The notes: generated by a model from the letters alone, not told the origin. A stretch of DNA of 64,000 bases from Mesorhizobium sp. M00.F.Ca.ET.216.01.1.1 (GCF_004010325.2 NZ_SADR02000011.1:121222-185221), one strand, 5' to 3'. Positions 17,384 to 26,337 are shown, counted from the stretch's first letter. Numbers and translations are program-made.

Positions 17384-19225
17384 TTAACCCTCGCCCGACA
17401 GATCCCGCCGCGCCTTGTCGAGTTCCTCGGCATAGCGCCGCATCAGATGGCCTTCGGTCAAAAGCCCGACGACGACACGGTCGGTGAAATCCTCGACCAC
17501 CGCCAGTTCCTCGGCGCCCGCGCGCTGGAAGGTCTCGGCCGCGGATTGGACGTTCATGCTCGGCACCAGCACCGCGTCCTTGAACCTGGCGAACGACAGC
17601 ACCGGCATCTCGCCGTCGGACAGATCGCTGTGCAGTTCGGCAACGATCAGCACGCCCAGATAGTGCTGTCTTGAATCCACGGCGATGACACGCTGCGCGG
17701 AGCCGAGCGGCACTTCCTTGCGAAACGCCGCAAGCGTTTTCGAGGCGTCGATGGTGCGGACATCCTTTCGCATCATGCTGCCGACTGTCAGGTTGCGCAT
17801 CCAGCCGACATCATGAGCGCTGCGGATGGTCTCGCCGCGTAGGTGGAAACGCCATGTCGAGAAGGAATAGCCGAAGGTCTCGCGCACCAGGACCGCCGCC
17901 ATGATCGAGGCCGCCAGCACCACTCCGGTGAGCGTCAGGTCGCGGGTCGATTCAAGCGCCAGGAACGTCATCGTCAGCGGACCGCCGACGACGCCGACAG
18001 CCAATGAGGTCATGCCGACGACGGCGGCGACGGCGGGATCGATACCGGTTGCCGGCGAGATCAGGGCCATCGCGCCGGCGAACATCTTGCCGAGCAGGGC
18101 GCCGAGGAACAGCGATGCGAAGAACAGTCCGCCGCGAAAGCCCGAGCCCAGCGAAATCGCCGACGCCGCCAGCTTCAGCACGAAGACGCTGGCGACGACG
18201 GTGAGCCCGTAATTCATCGCGAACTCGCGATGCAGGGCACCGTGGCCGCTGGCCAGGACCTGCGGCGTGACCAACCCCAGCATTCCGACGATCACCCCGC
18301 CAATGGCGGGTCGCAGCGAAGCATCGATCGACAGCCGGGCAAAACCACGCTCGATCAGGCTCACCAGATGCATGATGGCAATGGAGGCGGCGCCTCCCAG
18401 CAGCCCGAGCAGCAGGAACGGCAGATACTGGCTGGCGGTGAGCGTCGGCAGGCCGGAGAGCTCCAGCGGAAACGGCACGACGCCGAACACCGCGGCGGTC
18501 AGCGAGGCGCAGATCGCAGCGGCCATCACCGGTGCGACGTTGGCGACCGAGTAGATGCCGATGATCAGCTCGAAGCCATAGAAGGCGCCGGTCAGCGGCG
18601 CGTCGAAGGCGGCCGCGATCGCGCCCGCGGCGCCGCAGCCGACCAGGATGCGGACATCGTTGCGGCGAAGCCTGAAGGCGCGCGCCAGCCGCGACGCCAG
18701 GCCAGAGCCGACCTGGGTGTAGCCGGCCTCCAGACCAACCGAAGCGCCGAAGCCGCTGGAGATCATCGTCTGCCCGGCGATGATGAAGGTGTCGGTGAGC
18801 GACATGCGCCCGCCGTAGAGCGCGTTGGCCTCGATCGGATCGACCGGGGTGCGGAATTTCCATCGTCTCAGCCAGATCACCGTCAGTCCGAGCAGGATGC
18901 CGCCGATCATCGGTATCAGCGCCTGCACCGGGCTAGCCAGGGAAAACATGGCCGAAAGCCGGCCGCCTGGCTGGACGCCAAACAACAGCAAATGCAGGCC
19001 CTGCACCACCTCGCTCATTCCGGTGACCAGCACGGCCGACATCAACCCGACGGCACCGGCCAGGATGACGATGACGATGCCGCGCGCCTCTAGCAGCGGG
19101 ATCGATCTGAGAAGCACCGCGCGAAGTCGGCGGGCATAGACTTGCGGTTCGTTTCTGGAAAGCACCGGAGCGGCTCGCCGATATCCAAGGGAGGTGGAAG
19201 CCTGATACGCCCGGCGACACCGCAT
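17384..19225 (-). CDS. ClC-family chloride channel or transporter with CBS domains
   Basis: Membrane protein of 613 residues with the ClC core (about 35-450) and a C-terminal CBS pair (about 470-605). The gating region reads SSGFGASVGLEAGYTQVG, keeping the Glu of the usual GREGP motif but not its other residues. Further motifs are AAAFDAPLTGAFYGFEL and GSGFRGGLFFASLFLGALLG. By ungapped alignment the proton-pathway Glu of E. coli ClC (Glu203) is Leu here, which would favour channel behaviour. ATG 19225 is used; a TTG at 19249 extends it. It lies 87 bases after the ABM gene on the same strand, so cotranscription is possible. Confidence 0.88.
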   Translation of the reverse strand: MRCRRAYQASTSLGYRRAAPVLSRNEPQVYARRLRAVLLRSIPLLEARGIVIVILAGAVGLMSAVLVTGMSEVVQGLHLLLFGVQPGGRLSAMFSLASPVQALIPMIGGILLGLTVIWLRRWKFRTPVDPIEANALYGGRMSLTDTFIIAGQTMISSGFGASVGLEAGYTQVGSGLASRLARAFRLRRNDVRILVGCGAAGAIAAAFDAPLTGAFYGFELIIGIYSVANVAPVMAAAICASLTAAVFGVVPFPLELSGLPTLTASQYLPFLLLGLLGGAASIAIMHLVSLIERGFARLSIDASLRPAIGGVIVGMLGLVTPQVLASGHGALHREFAMNYGLTVVASVFVLKLAASAISLGSGFRGGLFFASLFLGALLGKMFAGAMALISPATGIDPAVAAVVGMTSLAVGVVGGPLTMTFLALESTRDLTLTGVVLAASIMAAVLVRETFGYSFSTWRFHLRGETIRSAHDVGWMRNLTVGSMMRKDVRTIDASKTLAAFRKEVPLGSAQRVIAVDSRQHYLGVLIVAELHSDLSDGEMPVLSFARFKDAVLVPSMNVQSAAETFQRAGAEELAVVEDFTDRVVVGLLTEGHLMRRYAEELDKARRDLSGEG

Positions 19226-19312
19226 GGCAACCACGGCGCCGGCCGCCAAAGGGCACCATTTTTCGGCTCTGGATCGATCAGGGCGATAGAGACGACAGGT
19301 GCCCTTGACCGA

Positions 19313-19612
19313 TCAGATCGGTTGGGCTTCACCGACCTCATAAAGCACGAGATTGCGGTCGGCGATGCCGAGTGCCGCCCAGCTTGAACGCCAGTGCGCA
19401 ATGTGTGCCGAGCGGAAATGCTCGTCCAGCGCGGGTCTGTCGCGCCAAATCTCCTTGACGTGAATGAGCCCGGCCTCGAGCACGTCTTGCGCATAGGAAT
19501 ATTCGATGCAGCCGGGCTCGGCACGGCTGGCCGAGATCATGCGCTCCATCGCCGGCCTTGCCTCGACAAGTTTGTCCGGCGGCAAGCGGACCGTGCCAAC
19601 GATCAACAGCAT
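19313..19612 (-). CDS. ABM-domain (YgiN-like) small protein
   Basis: A 99-residue single-domain dimeric ferredoxin-like protein: LLIVGTVRLPPDKLVEARPA, SRAEPGCIEYSYAQDVLEAG, IHVKEIWRDRPALDEHFRSA. Relatives include quinol monooxygenases and many uncharacterised proteins, so no substrate is assigned. The start is ATG 19612, preceded on the minus strand by AAGGGAAATCTC; an upstream extension to 19759 is Arg-rich and not conserved-looking. It is divergent from flhA and upstream of ClC. Confidence 0.82.
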   Translation of the reverse strand: MLLIVGTVRLPPDKLVEARPAMERMISASRAEPGCIEYSYAQDVLEAGLIHVKEIWRDRPALDEHFRSAHIAHWRSSWAALGIADRNLVLYEVGEAQPI

Positions 19613-19821
19613 GAGATTTCCCTTCGCGCTGGAAGACCGAACTGCTTCCATTCGATTTACAATATTGGCTGAGGTTTGGAATTGAAACCAGTGCTTGGAG
19701 CCATGGCGCCGACCGCGCCGTCGCCGCTCACCGCACCCCATTCTCCCACCCTCGCGCAAGCTTGGCCGGTTAGTCTCGAAAGGCTGCCGCGCGCTCGGCA
19801 GGCTTGCGATTTGAGGACGAT

Positions 19822-21909
19822 ATGGCGATCAGCGAAAGCATTCCGGCCGGCGCAGTGGCCAAGAACGGCCGCGACGTCTTCTTCGCGCTCGGCATCATCA
19901 TCATCCTGGCTGTGCTGTTCCTGCCGATCCCCGCTTTTCTCATCGACGTCGGTCTCGCCTTCTCGATCGCGCTGTCGGTGCTGATCCTGATGGTGGCGCT
20001 GTGGATCCAGCGGCCGCTCGATTTCTCATCGTTCCCGACCGTGCTGCTGATCGCCACCATGCTCAGGCTGTCGCTCAACATCGCCACAACGCGCATGATC
20101 CTGTCGCACGGCAACGAGGGCACCCACGCCGCCGGCTATGTCATATCAGGCTTTTCCAAGCTGGTGATGTCGAGCGATTTCGTCATCGGCCTCATCGTCT
20201 TCATGATCCTGATCGTGGTGAACTTCATCGTCATCACCAAGGGCGCCACCCGTATCGCCGAGGTCGGCGCGCGCTTCACGCTCGACGCCATTCCCGGCAA
20301 GCAGATGTCGATCGACGCCGATCTTTCCGCCGGCATGATCGACGACAAGACCGCACAGCTGCGCCGCCGCGAACTGGAGGAGGAATCCTCCTTCTTCGGC
20401 TCGATGGACGGCGCCTCGAAATTCGTGCGCGGCGACGCCATCGCCGGCCTCATCATCACCGCCATCAACATCGTCGGCGGCATTGCCATCGGCTACATCC
20501 GACACGGCATGGGCATGGGCGAAGCCGCCGATGTCTTCATAAAGCTGTCGGTCGGCGACGGCCTCGTCACCCAGATCCCGGCACTCATCGTCTCGCTCGC
20601 CGCCGGCCTGCTTGTCTCCAAGGGCGGCACCCGCGGCTCGACCAACCAGGCGGTGTTCGGCCAGCTCGGCGCCCATCCGCGCGCGCTTTATGTGGCGGCA
20701 TCCCTGCTCATCCTTCTCGGCCTGATGCCCGGCCTGCCGCTGTTTCCGTTCTTCGCGCTCGCCGGCGGCATGGCCGGTCTCGGCTACATCATCCCGATGC
20801 GCCACAACCGCGCCGCCGCCGCGGCCGAAGCGCTCAAGGACCAAGAGAAGGCGGACAAGGTCGAGGAGGAAAAGAACTCGGTCAAGGCCTCGCTCGCCAC
20901 TGCCGAGATCGAACTTCTGATCGGCAAGCAGCTTTCGACGAGGCTGCTGGTGTCGCACCAGGAACTGGTGTTCCGCATGGCCAAGATGCGCAAGAAGTTC
21001 GCCACGCAATACGGCTTCGTCGTGCCGGAAGTGCGCGTCTCCGACGATTTCGCCATTCCGCCCAAGAGCTACCAGATCAAGGTCCACGGCACCGTCGTTG
21101 CGGAATACCAGATGCGCGTCGGCGAGATCATGGTGCTGCTCGGCACCCGCGACGTGCCGGAGATACCCGGCGAGGAAATCCGCGAGCCGGCCTTCGGCAT
21201 GCGCGCCTTCTCGGTGCTCGAAACCTTTGCCGAGGATCTGAAGCGCGACAACTATACATTTGCCGACAACATGTCGGTGCTGCTCACCCATCTCTCCGAG
21301 GTCATCCGCAACAACCTGCCGCAGCTTCTGTCCTACAAGGACATGAAGGCGCTGCTCGAACGCCAGGACCCGGAATACCGCAAGCTCGCCGACGAGATCT
21401 GCACTTCGCATATCTCCTATCCCGGCCTGCAGGCGGTGCTGAAGCTGCTGCTTGCCGAGCGTGTCTCGATCCGCAACCTGCACCTGATCATCGAGGCCAT
21501 CGCCGAGATCGCACCGCATGTGCGCCGCACCGAGCAGATCGTCGAGCATGTCCGCATCCGCATGGCCCAGCAGATCTGCGGCGACCTTTCCGAAGGCGGC
21601 GTGCTGAAAGTGCTGCGTCTCGGCAACCGCTGGGACCTCGCCTTCCACCAGAGCCTGAAGCGCGACGCCAAGGGCGAGGTGCGCGAATTCGACATCGACC
21701 CGCGCCAGCTCGAGGAGTTCGGCCAGGATGCGACCAAGGCGATCCGCAAACATCTCGAAGCCGGCGAGCGTTTTGTCCTCGTCACCGCGCCGGATGCGCG
21801 CCCCTATGTGCGCATGATCATCGAGCGCCTGTTCACCACGCTGCCCGTGCTCAGCCACGTCGAAATCGCCAAGGGCGTCGAGATCAAGGTGCTCGGAACC
21901 ATATCGTGA
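19822..21909 (+). CDS. flhA: Flagellar export gate protein FlhA
   Basis: Large subunit of the flagellar type III export gate, nine-mer ring at the base. 695 residues: eight membrane helices in about 1-330, with the FHIPEP-family motif [20 protein letters not shown] and the [22 protein letters not shown] segment, then a cytoplasmic domain (about 350-695) that docks export chaperones. GAGGA precedes ATG 19822; an ATG at 19804 is upstream. The stop overlaps the fliR GTG start. Confidence 0.97.
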   Translation: MAISESIPAGAVAKNGRDVFFALGIIIILAVLFLPIPAFLIDVGLAFSIALSVLILMVALWIQRPLDFSSFPTVLLIATMLRLSLNIATTRMILSHGNEGTHAAGYVISGFSKLVMSSDFVIGLIVFMILIVVNFIVITKGATRIAEVGARFTLDAIPGKQMSIDADLSAGMIDDKTAQLRRRELEEESSFFGSMDGASKFVRGDAIAGLIITAINIVGGIAIGYIRHGMGMGEAADVFIKLSVGDGLVTQIPALIVSLAAGLLVSKGGTRGSTNQAVFGQLGAHPRALYVAASLLILLGLMPGLPLFPFFALAGGMAGLGYIIPMRHNRAAAAAEALKDQEKADKVEEEKNSVKASLATAEIELLIGKQLSTRLLVSHQELVFRMAKMRKKFATQYGFVVPEVRVSDDFAIPPKSYQIKVHGTVVAEYQMRVGEIMVLLGTRDVPEIPGEEIREPAFGMRAFSVLETFAEDLKRDNYTFADNMSVLLTHLSEVIRNNLPQLLSYKDMKALLERQDPEYRKLADEICTSHISYPGLQAVLKLLLAERVSIRNLHLIIEAIAEIAPHVRRTEQIVEHVRIRMAQQICGDLSEGGVLKVLRLGNRWDLAFHQSLKRDAKGEVREFDIDPRQLEEFGQDATKAIRKHLEAGERFVLVTAPDARPYVRMIIERLFTTLPVLSHVEIAKGVEIKVLGTIS

Positions 21910-22658
21910 CCGCGCTCTCGCAAGGCGTCGTACTCGCGGCCTTCCTCGCCTTCTGCCGTATCGGCAGCTGCTTCATGCTGATGCCCGGCCTGTCCAGCAC
22001 CCGGGTGCCGATCCAGGTGCGGCTGTTCGTGGCGATCGCCGCCACCGGCGGCCTGCTCACATTCCTCTGGGACCGTATCTATCCCTTCGTCGATCCGCGC
22101 CCGCAGATACTGGCGCCCATGATCGTCTCGGAACTTCTGGTCGGCGGGCTGATCGGTGCCATGACCAGGCTCTACATGGAAGCGCTGCGCTTCATGGGCT
22201 CGGCCATCGCCACAATGATCGGCTACGGCGGCACCGGCGGACCAGCCATCGAAGAGCCGGAACCGCAGGCAGCCCTTGCCGCCATCATCTCGTTCTCGGC
22301 CCTGCTGTTGCTCTTCGTCTTTGATTTCGACCACGAGATCGTGCGGGCGCTCGTCGCCTCCTACACAGTCGCGCCGGTCAACATCTTCTTCAACCCGCAG
22401 GCGGCACTCGTCGATGTCACCGACACGGTCTCGGATGCCTTCTTCCTGGTCATCCGCCTTGGCAGCCCGTTTGTCGCCTATGCCATCCTCGTCAATCTGA
22501 CGATCGGCTTCGTCAACAAGCTGACCCCGCAGATCCCGGTCTATTTCATCTCGCTGCCCTTCGTCATCGCCGGTGGACTGATCATCTTCTACTTCGCCAT
22601 CGCCACCTTGCTGTCGCTGTTCGTCGACGGCTTCGTCGATCTCACGCTGGCGCGGTAA
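21906..22658 (+). CDS. fliR: Flagellar export gate protein FliR
   Basis: Export gate subunit of the FliPQR complex. 250 residues, about six membrane helices, with [20 protein letters not shown] near the N-terminus and [23 protein letters not shown] sequence (residues about 197-215) typical of FliR. The start is GTG 21906 in a GTGA overlap with flhA. A much longer open frame running through flhA in another phase is a shadow. Confidence 0.95.
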   Translation: MTALSQGVVLAAFLAFCRIGSCFMLMPGLSSTRVPIQVRLFVAIAATGGLLTFLWDRIYPFVDPRPQILAPMIVSELLVGGLIGAMTRLYMEALRFMGSAIATMIGYGGTGGPAIEEPEPQAALAAIISFSALLLLFVFDFDHEIVRALVASYTVAPVNIFFNPQAALVDVTDTVSDAFFLVIRLGSPFVAYAILVNLTIGFVNKLTPQIPVYFISLPFVIAGGLIIFYFAIATLLSLFVDGFVDLTLAR

Positions 22659-22659
22659 C

Positions 22660-23043
22660 ATGACCACGCGCAAGGATCGCCTGAAGAAACTGGTCAAGGT
22701 GCAGGAACAGCTGAAGGCGCTGCACGAGACCCGCCATGCGACGTTTCTGTCGGCGGCCGCTGCCGCCGAAGCCGAAGCCAGGGAACTGGTCGAGCATTTC
22801 GACGCGTCGGACTCACTGGCCGGCCTGTTTCCCGATCTTTACCATCGTCGCATCGCCAATGCCGTCGCCCGCCGGGAGGCGAACCTGGAAAGCGCCAGGC
22901 AGGAGGCTGCCTTGATCGCCACCGCCACCGCGCGCATCAACATGGTCGAGCGCGCCTACAAGGATGTGCGCCGCCGCGACGACCGCGAACGCTCCGACCG
23001 CGAGCGGCTGGAGCTGATTGCGCAGAAGCGGGGGCATGAGTGA
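22660..23043 (+). CDS. Small coiled-coil protein, FliJ-like
   Basis: A 127-residue, highly charged, Ala/Glu/Arg-rich protein predicted to be almost all coiled coil (KLVKVQEQLKALHETRHATF; ATARINMVERAYKDVRRRDD). It starts one base after the fliR stop. Size, coiled-coil character and position suggest the FliJ class of export stalk/chaperone proteins, but the sequence itself does not prove it. Confidence 0.55.
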   Translation: MTTRKDRLKKLVKVQEQLKALHETRHATFLSAAAAAEAEARELVEHFDASDSLAGLFPDLYHRRIANAVARREANLESARQEAALIATATARINMVERAYKDVRRRDDRERSDRERLELIAQKRGHE

Positions 23044-23112
23044 GCTTATCGAGACCGGTCCGACGTTGCCGGCAGCGGGTTTTGGCAGCCGCATTTTGAC
23101 GCTCCCATAACT

Positions 23113-23283
23113 TCAGACCGAAGAGCCCCATCGGCGCCGGAGTTTTTCGATTTCCGCATCGGCTGAAGTTTCTCCAATATCCTTCAACAGACGATCACTC
23201 AGCGTATTCCAGGGAGTGTTTCGTTCTTCGTTAAAGGCGCGAGAGCCTCGTCAACCCGAAACAGACGCGCTTGCCAAAGTCAT
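23113..23283 (-). pseudogene. DUF1127-like remnant with in-frame stop
   Basis: The minus strand reads NTLSDRLLKDIGETSADAEI then EKLRRRWGSSV and a stop at 23113-23115. This fits the small DUF1127 family, whose core is a LxDRLLKDIG motif. No ATG, GTG or TTG starts the frame within 23113-23250; the nearest ATG (23283) is in the same frame but separated by a TGA at 23251-23253. It is best read as a decayed gene, or a gene with a sequencing error at that stop. Confidence 0.45.
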
Positions 23284-23501
23284 CACGGATACATTCGAAG
23301 CGAGGGCCGCTACCCAGGGGAATCCCTCGGGCAGTACGAATCCCTTTAGGAAATGCGATCTTACCAAGGTCTGCCCTGCCCGTCGGTCGTTGCCGCCATC
23401 CACCGCAAGCCTGCCACAAGCTTGTTGCGGCATTGTCCGGCCAAGCAAAACCGGCAAACAGGCGGACTTTCTTGGCCATCTCTCCACCTAGTGACATCGT
23501 T
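23284..23501. other. Non-coding remainder of the FliJ-like-flgJ gap
   Basis: Together with the DUF1127 remnant this makes a 458-base break in an otherwise tight flagellar run. I see no conserved gene, terminator or named repeat in it. Open frames cross it on both strands, but with no family-like sequence. It must hold the promoter for flgJ if no read-through occurs. Confidence 0.4.
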
Positions 23502-24035
23502 ATGGATGTTGCCCGCGCCGTCGAGCCGTCAGGCATCGAGGCCGCCCGCGCAGCCCTGGCGAAACGGGCCGGCGGCGCAGCCGGCACCTTTTCGGTCGAC
23601 ACGGCCGCTTCGGTCAACACCCGCGCAACACTCTCGCGCGCGACGGCAGACAAGGCCGAGGCGACCGACCCGACGAAAAAATTCCAGCGCTTCGAGGCGA
23701 TGGTGCTGCAGACCTTCATCCAGAACATGCTGCCCAAGGACACCGAAGGCGTCTACGGCAAGGGCCTGGCCGGCGACATGTGGAAATCGCAGCTTGCCGA
23801 GCGGCTGGCCGATGTCATGGCCGAGCGCGGCGGCATCGGCATCGCCAGGTCGCTGCTGGCCGACCACTATCTCGACGGCAAGCGCACGGTGCCTGTCGGG
23901 CCGGTTTCGGGCGGACCGGAAAAGACCGAGATCGACCAGCAGACCCGCCTGTCCACCTCACTGGTCGAGGAATTGCAGCGCAAGGCCGCACGGTCGATGA
24001 CCGGCGACGAGATCGAAACCGAGACGAAGATTTAG
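23502..24035 (+). CDS. flgJ: FlgJ-type rod-binding protein
   Basis: Rod scaffold of the basal body. 177 residues; the rod-binding domain spans about 60-120 (FQRFEAMVLQTFIQNMLPKD; MWKSQLAERLADVMAERGGI). The muramidase domain of enterobacterial FlgJ is absent, as usual in Alphaproteobacteria, where a separate transglycosylase does that job (see 8430-9020). The frame is open from 23271, but conserved-looking protein starts near ATG 23502. The ribosome site is weak, so the start is uncertain. Confidence 0.85.
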   Translation: MDVARAVEPSGIEAARAALAKRAGGAAGTFSVDTAASVNTRATLSRATADKAEATDPTKKFQRFEAMVLQTFIQNMLPKDTEGVYGKGLAGDMWKSQLAERLADVMAERGGIGIARSLLADHYLDGKRTVPVGPVSGGPEKTEIDQQTRLSTSLVEELQRKAARSMTGDEIETETKI

Positions 24036-24042
24036 GATCCTC

Positions 24043-24468
24043 ATGGCCGACCATTCGGAATTCTCCTCTAACCTGCCGGCGCGCACGACAACGCCGGAAG
24101 CGCCGATCCCGCTCGCGCGGCCTGGAAACCTCGCCGCCATCATCGGCCGCATCGAGGAAGCGGTCGAGGAAGAGACTGCGGCGATCCGCACCGACACCGG
24201 TTTCGACCTCAAGGCCTCGAACGCCCGCAAGAGCCGCTACCTCTATGAGCTGACCCGCGCCATGAAGGGCGCCAACGAAGCCGAATTCCTGGAGCAGCAT
24301 CGCGAGGGGCTGACACGGCTGCGCCAGAAGCTGGCCAAGAACGAGGCGGCGATCCTCGCCCATCTTAGCGCCGTCAACGAGGTCGCTAATCTGCTGAAGA
24401 ACGCCATCCAGCGCGCTGAAGCCGACGGCACCTATTCGGCCAGCGAATTCGGATGGGCCAGGGCATGA
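24043..24468 (+). CDS. FlgN-like flagellar chaperone candidate
   Basis: A 141-residue helical protein: LAAIIGRIEEAVEEETAAIR, SRYLYELTRAMKGANEAEFL, then AILAHLSAVNEVANLLKNAI and AEADGTYS. Length and the late-helix pattern resemble FlgN-type chaperones for FlgK and FlgL in Alphaproteobacteria. It begins seven bases after the flgJ stop, so it is in the same transcript. The function is inferred. Confidence 0.6.
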   Translation: MADHSEFSSNLPARTTTPEAPIPLARPGNLAAIIGRIEEAVEEETAAIRTDTGFDLKASNARKSRYLYELTRAMKGANEAEFLEQHREGLTRLRQKLAKNEAAILAHLSAVNEVANLLKNAIQRAEADGTYSASEFGWARA

Positions 24469-24502
24469 TCCCAAGCGGCAAGATCGCCCAGGGGAAGACC
24501 TG

Positions 24503-25024
24503 GTGATCAAATTCATCGCTGCCGCGATCTGGATCTGCGCCGCCACGCTCGGCGCGGTGTTCTATTCGTTCCAGGCAGCCGGCGAACGCGGCGTCGGCGA
24601 GACGCCTAAGCCTATGCTGGGCGGTCTTGATTACGTCAAGACCGAGGTCATCTCGGTGCCGCTGATCCACGATGCCAGGATCGACGGCTATTTCCTGACC
24701 AAGCTCGTCTACACTGTCGAGCCGGAGCAGATAAAGAAGCTGTCGATCCCGGCCGAAGCGCTGATCACCGATCAGGTCTATTCCTATCTCTATTCCAACC
24801 CGCAGATCGATTTCACCAAGAAGGAAACGATCGACCTCGACGCTTTCCGCGCCGCCATCCGCGACACCATCAACACCCGTGTCGGCGCCGACCTGGTGCA
24901 TGAGGTGCTGATCGACCAGGTCAATTTCCTGACCAAGGACGAAATCCGCGACAATGCCATGCGCCACCGTGACGGCGCCGGCGCGACGGCGACGGAAATG
25001 ACCAAGACATCCAAGCAACATTGA
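24503..25024 (+). CDS. FliL-like membrane-anchored protein
   Basis: 173 residues, with one N-terminal membrane helix (FIAAAIWICAATLGAVFYSF) and a periplasmic domain (VPLIHDARIDGYFLTKLVYT; IDLDAFRAAIRDTINTRVGA; LVHEVLIDQVNFLTKDEIR) that resembles FliL, a stator-associated stomatin-like factor. GTG 24503 has AGGGGAAG upstream. It lies 34 bases after the FlgN-like gene. Clear FliL sequence marks are weak, so treat the name as tentative. Confidence 0.55.
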   Translation: MIKFIAAAIWICAATLGAVFYSFQAAGERGVGETPKPMLGGLDYVKTEVISVPLIHDARIDGYFLTKLVYTVEPEQIKKLSIPAEALITDQVYSYLYSNPQIDFTKKETIDLDAFRAAIRDTINTRVGADLVHEVLIDQVNFLTKDEIRDNAMRHRDGAGATATEMTKTSKQH

Positions 25025-25126
25025 CCACCCATAGGGGGTAGACCGGCTACAAATAGTCTGCCTGCCCTGCCATGGGCCTCGATCGATTTGTCCATCAGCT
25101 GAAACGAGATGACGCATGGCAACCGC

Positions 25127-25144
25127 GTTGACGTAAACGTCAAC
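25127..25144. promoter_or_regulatory. Operator-like inverted repeat GTTGACG-TAAA-CGTCAAC
   Basis: A perfect 7-bp inverted repeat around TAAA, 109 bases upstream of the SCP2 gene and after the end of the flagellar set. TTGACGTnnACGTCAA-type sites are recognised by some MerR-family regulators such as LiuR; that link is inference. Confidence 0.45.
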
Positions 25145-25253
25145 CCGAAGCTATATCCGGCCAGCGACCGTGATCGCGACACGCGCAAGGCAGCGACGCC
25201 GGCCAAGGCGAGGCACCGACGCGCATCAACGCAACAGGACGAGGAGAACAGCA

Positions 25254-25538
25254 ATGAGCGTTCAGGAGATTGCCGACAGGATGAGGTCGCGAGTGGCAAG
25301 CGCCGGGTTCGAGCATTCGGTGAAGTTCGACACCGGCAGCGACGGCGTCATCGTCATCGACGGCGCAACCGTCTCGACCACCGATGCAGCGACCGACTGC
25401 ACCGTGAAACTTTCGCTCGACGATCTGGACTCGCTGATTGCCGGCGATCTCAACCCGACCATGGCCTTCATGTCCGGCAAGATAAAGGTCGAAGGCGACA
25501 TGACGGTCGCCATGGCGCTCAGCCAGTTGCTCGGCTGA
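25254..25538 (+). CDS. SCP2 sterol-transfer-domain protein
   Basis: A 94-residue protein made only of an SCP2-type lipid-binding fold: MSVQEIADRMRSRVASAGFE, CTVKLSLDDLDSLIAGDLNP, MAFMSGKIKVEGDMTVAMAL. The last segment is the family hallmark. It probably binds a fatty acyl or other hydrophobic ligand. GAGGAG at 25241-25246 fixes ATG 25254. It is monocistronic, with the palindrome at 25127 upstream and a strong terminator downstream. Confidence 0.88.
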   Translation: MSVQEIADRMRSRVASAGFEHSVKFDTGSDGVIVIDGATVSTTDAATDCTVKLSLDDLDSLIAGDLNPTMAFMSGKIKVEGDMTVAMALSQLLG

Positions 25539-25557
25539 TCCACTCACGGATGGAAAC

Positions 25558-25584
25558 AAAACGCCGCCCAATGGGCGGCGTTTT
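25558..25584. terminator. Bidirectional terminator between SCP2 and GNAT genes
   Basis: A perfect 12-bp stem AAAACGCCGCCC/GGGCGGCGTTTT with a three-base AAT loop. A and T runs on either side serve both converging genes. Confidence 0.92.
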
Positions 25585-25596
25585 GGCTTCGGTCCA

Positions 25597-26337
25597 TCAG
25601 GCGACGAGCGGTAGCGTCTGCGCCTTCAGCTTGCGCCCCGCAGCCTTCAGCGTGCCCTGCACGCCGTCGAGCGCGCCTTCCGTCAGTTCCAGCGCTAGCA
25701 GGCGGTGCCGTTCATACGGCCCCGGCATGGCGAGCGAACCGGTCTTCGCCGAAGAAAAGCCGAAACGCTCGTAATAGGGCGCGTCGCCGACGAGCAGGAT
25801 CGCGGCATGGCCAAGGCGCGCGGCCTCTGCAACCGCGTGGCGCATCAGCGCCGAGCCGATACCGGCATTCTTGATGGCCGGGTCGACGGCAAGCGGGCCA
25901 AGCAAAAGGGTCGCCGGACCGCCCTCGCCCAGCACCACATCCCACAGCCGTACGGTGCCCGTGACGACGCCCGACGCGTCGCGCGCAACAAAGGCGAGGC
26001 CTTCCGAAGGCCGGCGGCCGCGACGCAACTTTTCCGATGACTTCTTCCGGCGCTTTGGCCCCATGGCACGATCGAGCAAGGCCTCGCGCGTCGCCACATC
26101 GGCGGCGGTTTCGGCGGTGATGACGACGGCGCCAGCAATCTCCCCCCTTGAGGGGGAGATGTCGCCGGAGGCGACAGAGGGGGTCGCCGCGCGTGAAGCG
26201 CCGGCCCCACACAGTCCAAGAGAAGTTGCGGCAGCCGAACCGACCCCCTCTGGCCGCTTCGCGGCCATCTCCCCCTCAAGGGGGGAGATCGGCCAATCGC
26301 GCTGCGCAGCGCCTTCAATGAAATTTACAACGTCCAT
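25597..26337 (-). CDS. GNAT N-acetyltransferase carrying an in-frame palindromic-repeat insertion
   Basis: 246 residues. The acetyltransferase core covers about 50-215: AADVATREALLDRAMGPKRR, TLLLGPLAVDPAIKNAGIGS (acetyl-CoA loop), ILLVGDAPYYERFGF. The substrate is unknown. Residues about 16-48 (WPISPLEGEMAAKRPEGV and PSVASGDISPSRGEI) are translated from a 152-bp palindromic repeat at 26138-26289, so the native protein was probably about 200 residues. The frame stays open through the insert. No ATG is available between repeat and core, so translation presumably runs through it from ATG 26337. Confidence 0.85.
   Translation of the reverse strand: MDVVNFIEGAAQRDWPISPLEGEMAAKRPEGVGSAAATSLGLCGAGASRAATPSVASGDISPSRGEIAGAVVITAETAADVATREALLDRAMGPKRRKKSSEKLRRGRRPSEGLAFVARDASGVVTGTVRLWDVVLGEGGPATLLLGPLAVDPAIKNAGIGSALMRHAVAEAARLGHAAILLVGDAPYYERFGFSSAKTGSLAMPGPYERHRLLALELTEGALDGVQGTLKAAGRKLKAQTLPLVA
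26138..26289. repeat. RIME-like palindromic element inside the GNAT gene
   Basis: Exact 23-bp inverted ends at 26138-26160 and 26267-26289. A second inner pair, CAGAGGGGGTCG (26175-26186) with CGACCCCCTCTG (26241-26252), folds inside. The layout matches the mosaic palindromic repeats dispersed in rhizobial genomes, which are normally intergenic. Confidence 0.85.

Noticed and set aside
20001..21905. Very long frame running into FliR, suggesting an 885-residue fusion
   Set aside because: The part before GTG 21906 is an Arg/His-rich out-of-frame reading of flhA; only the FliR part is real.
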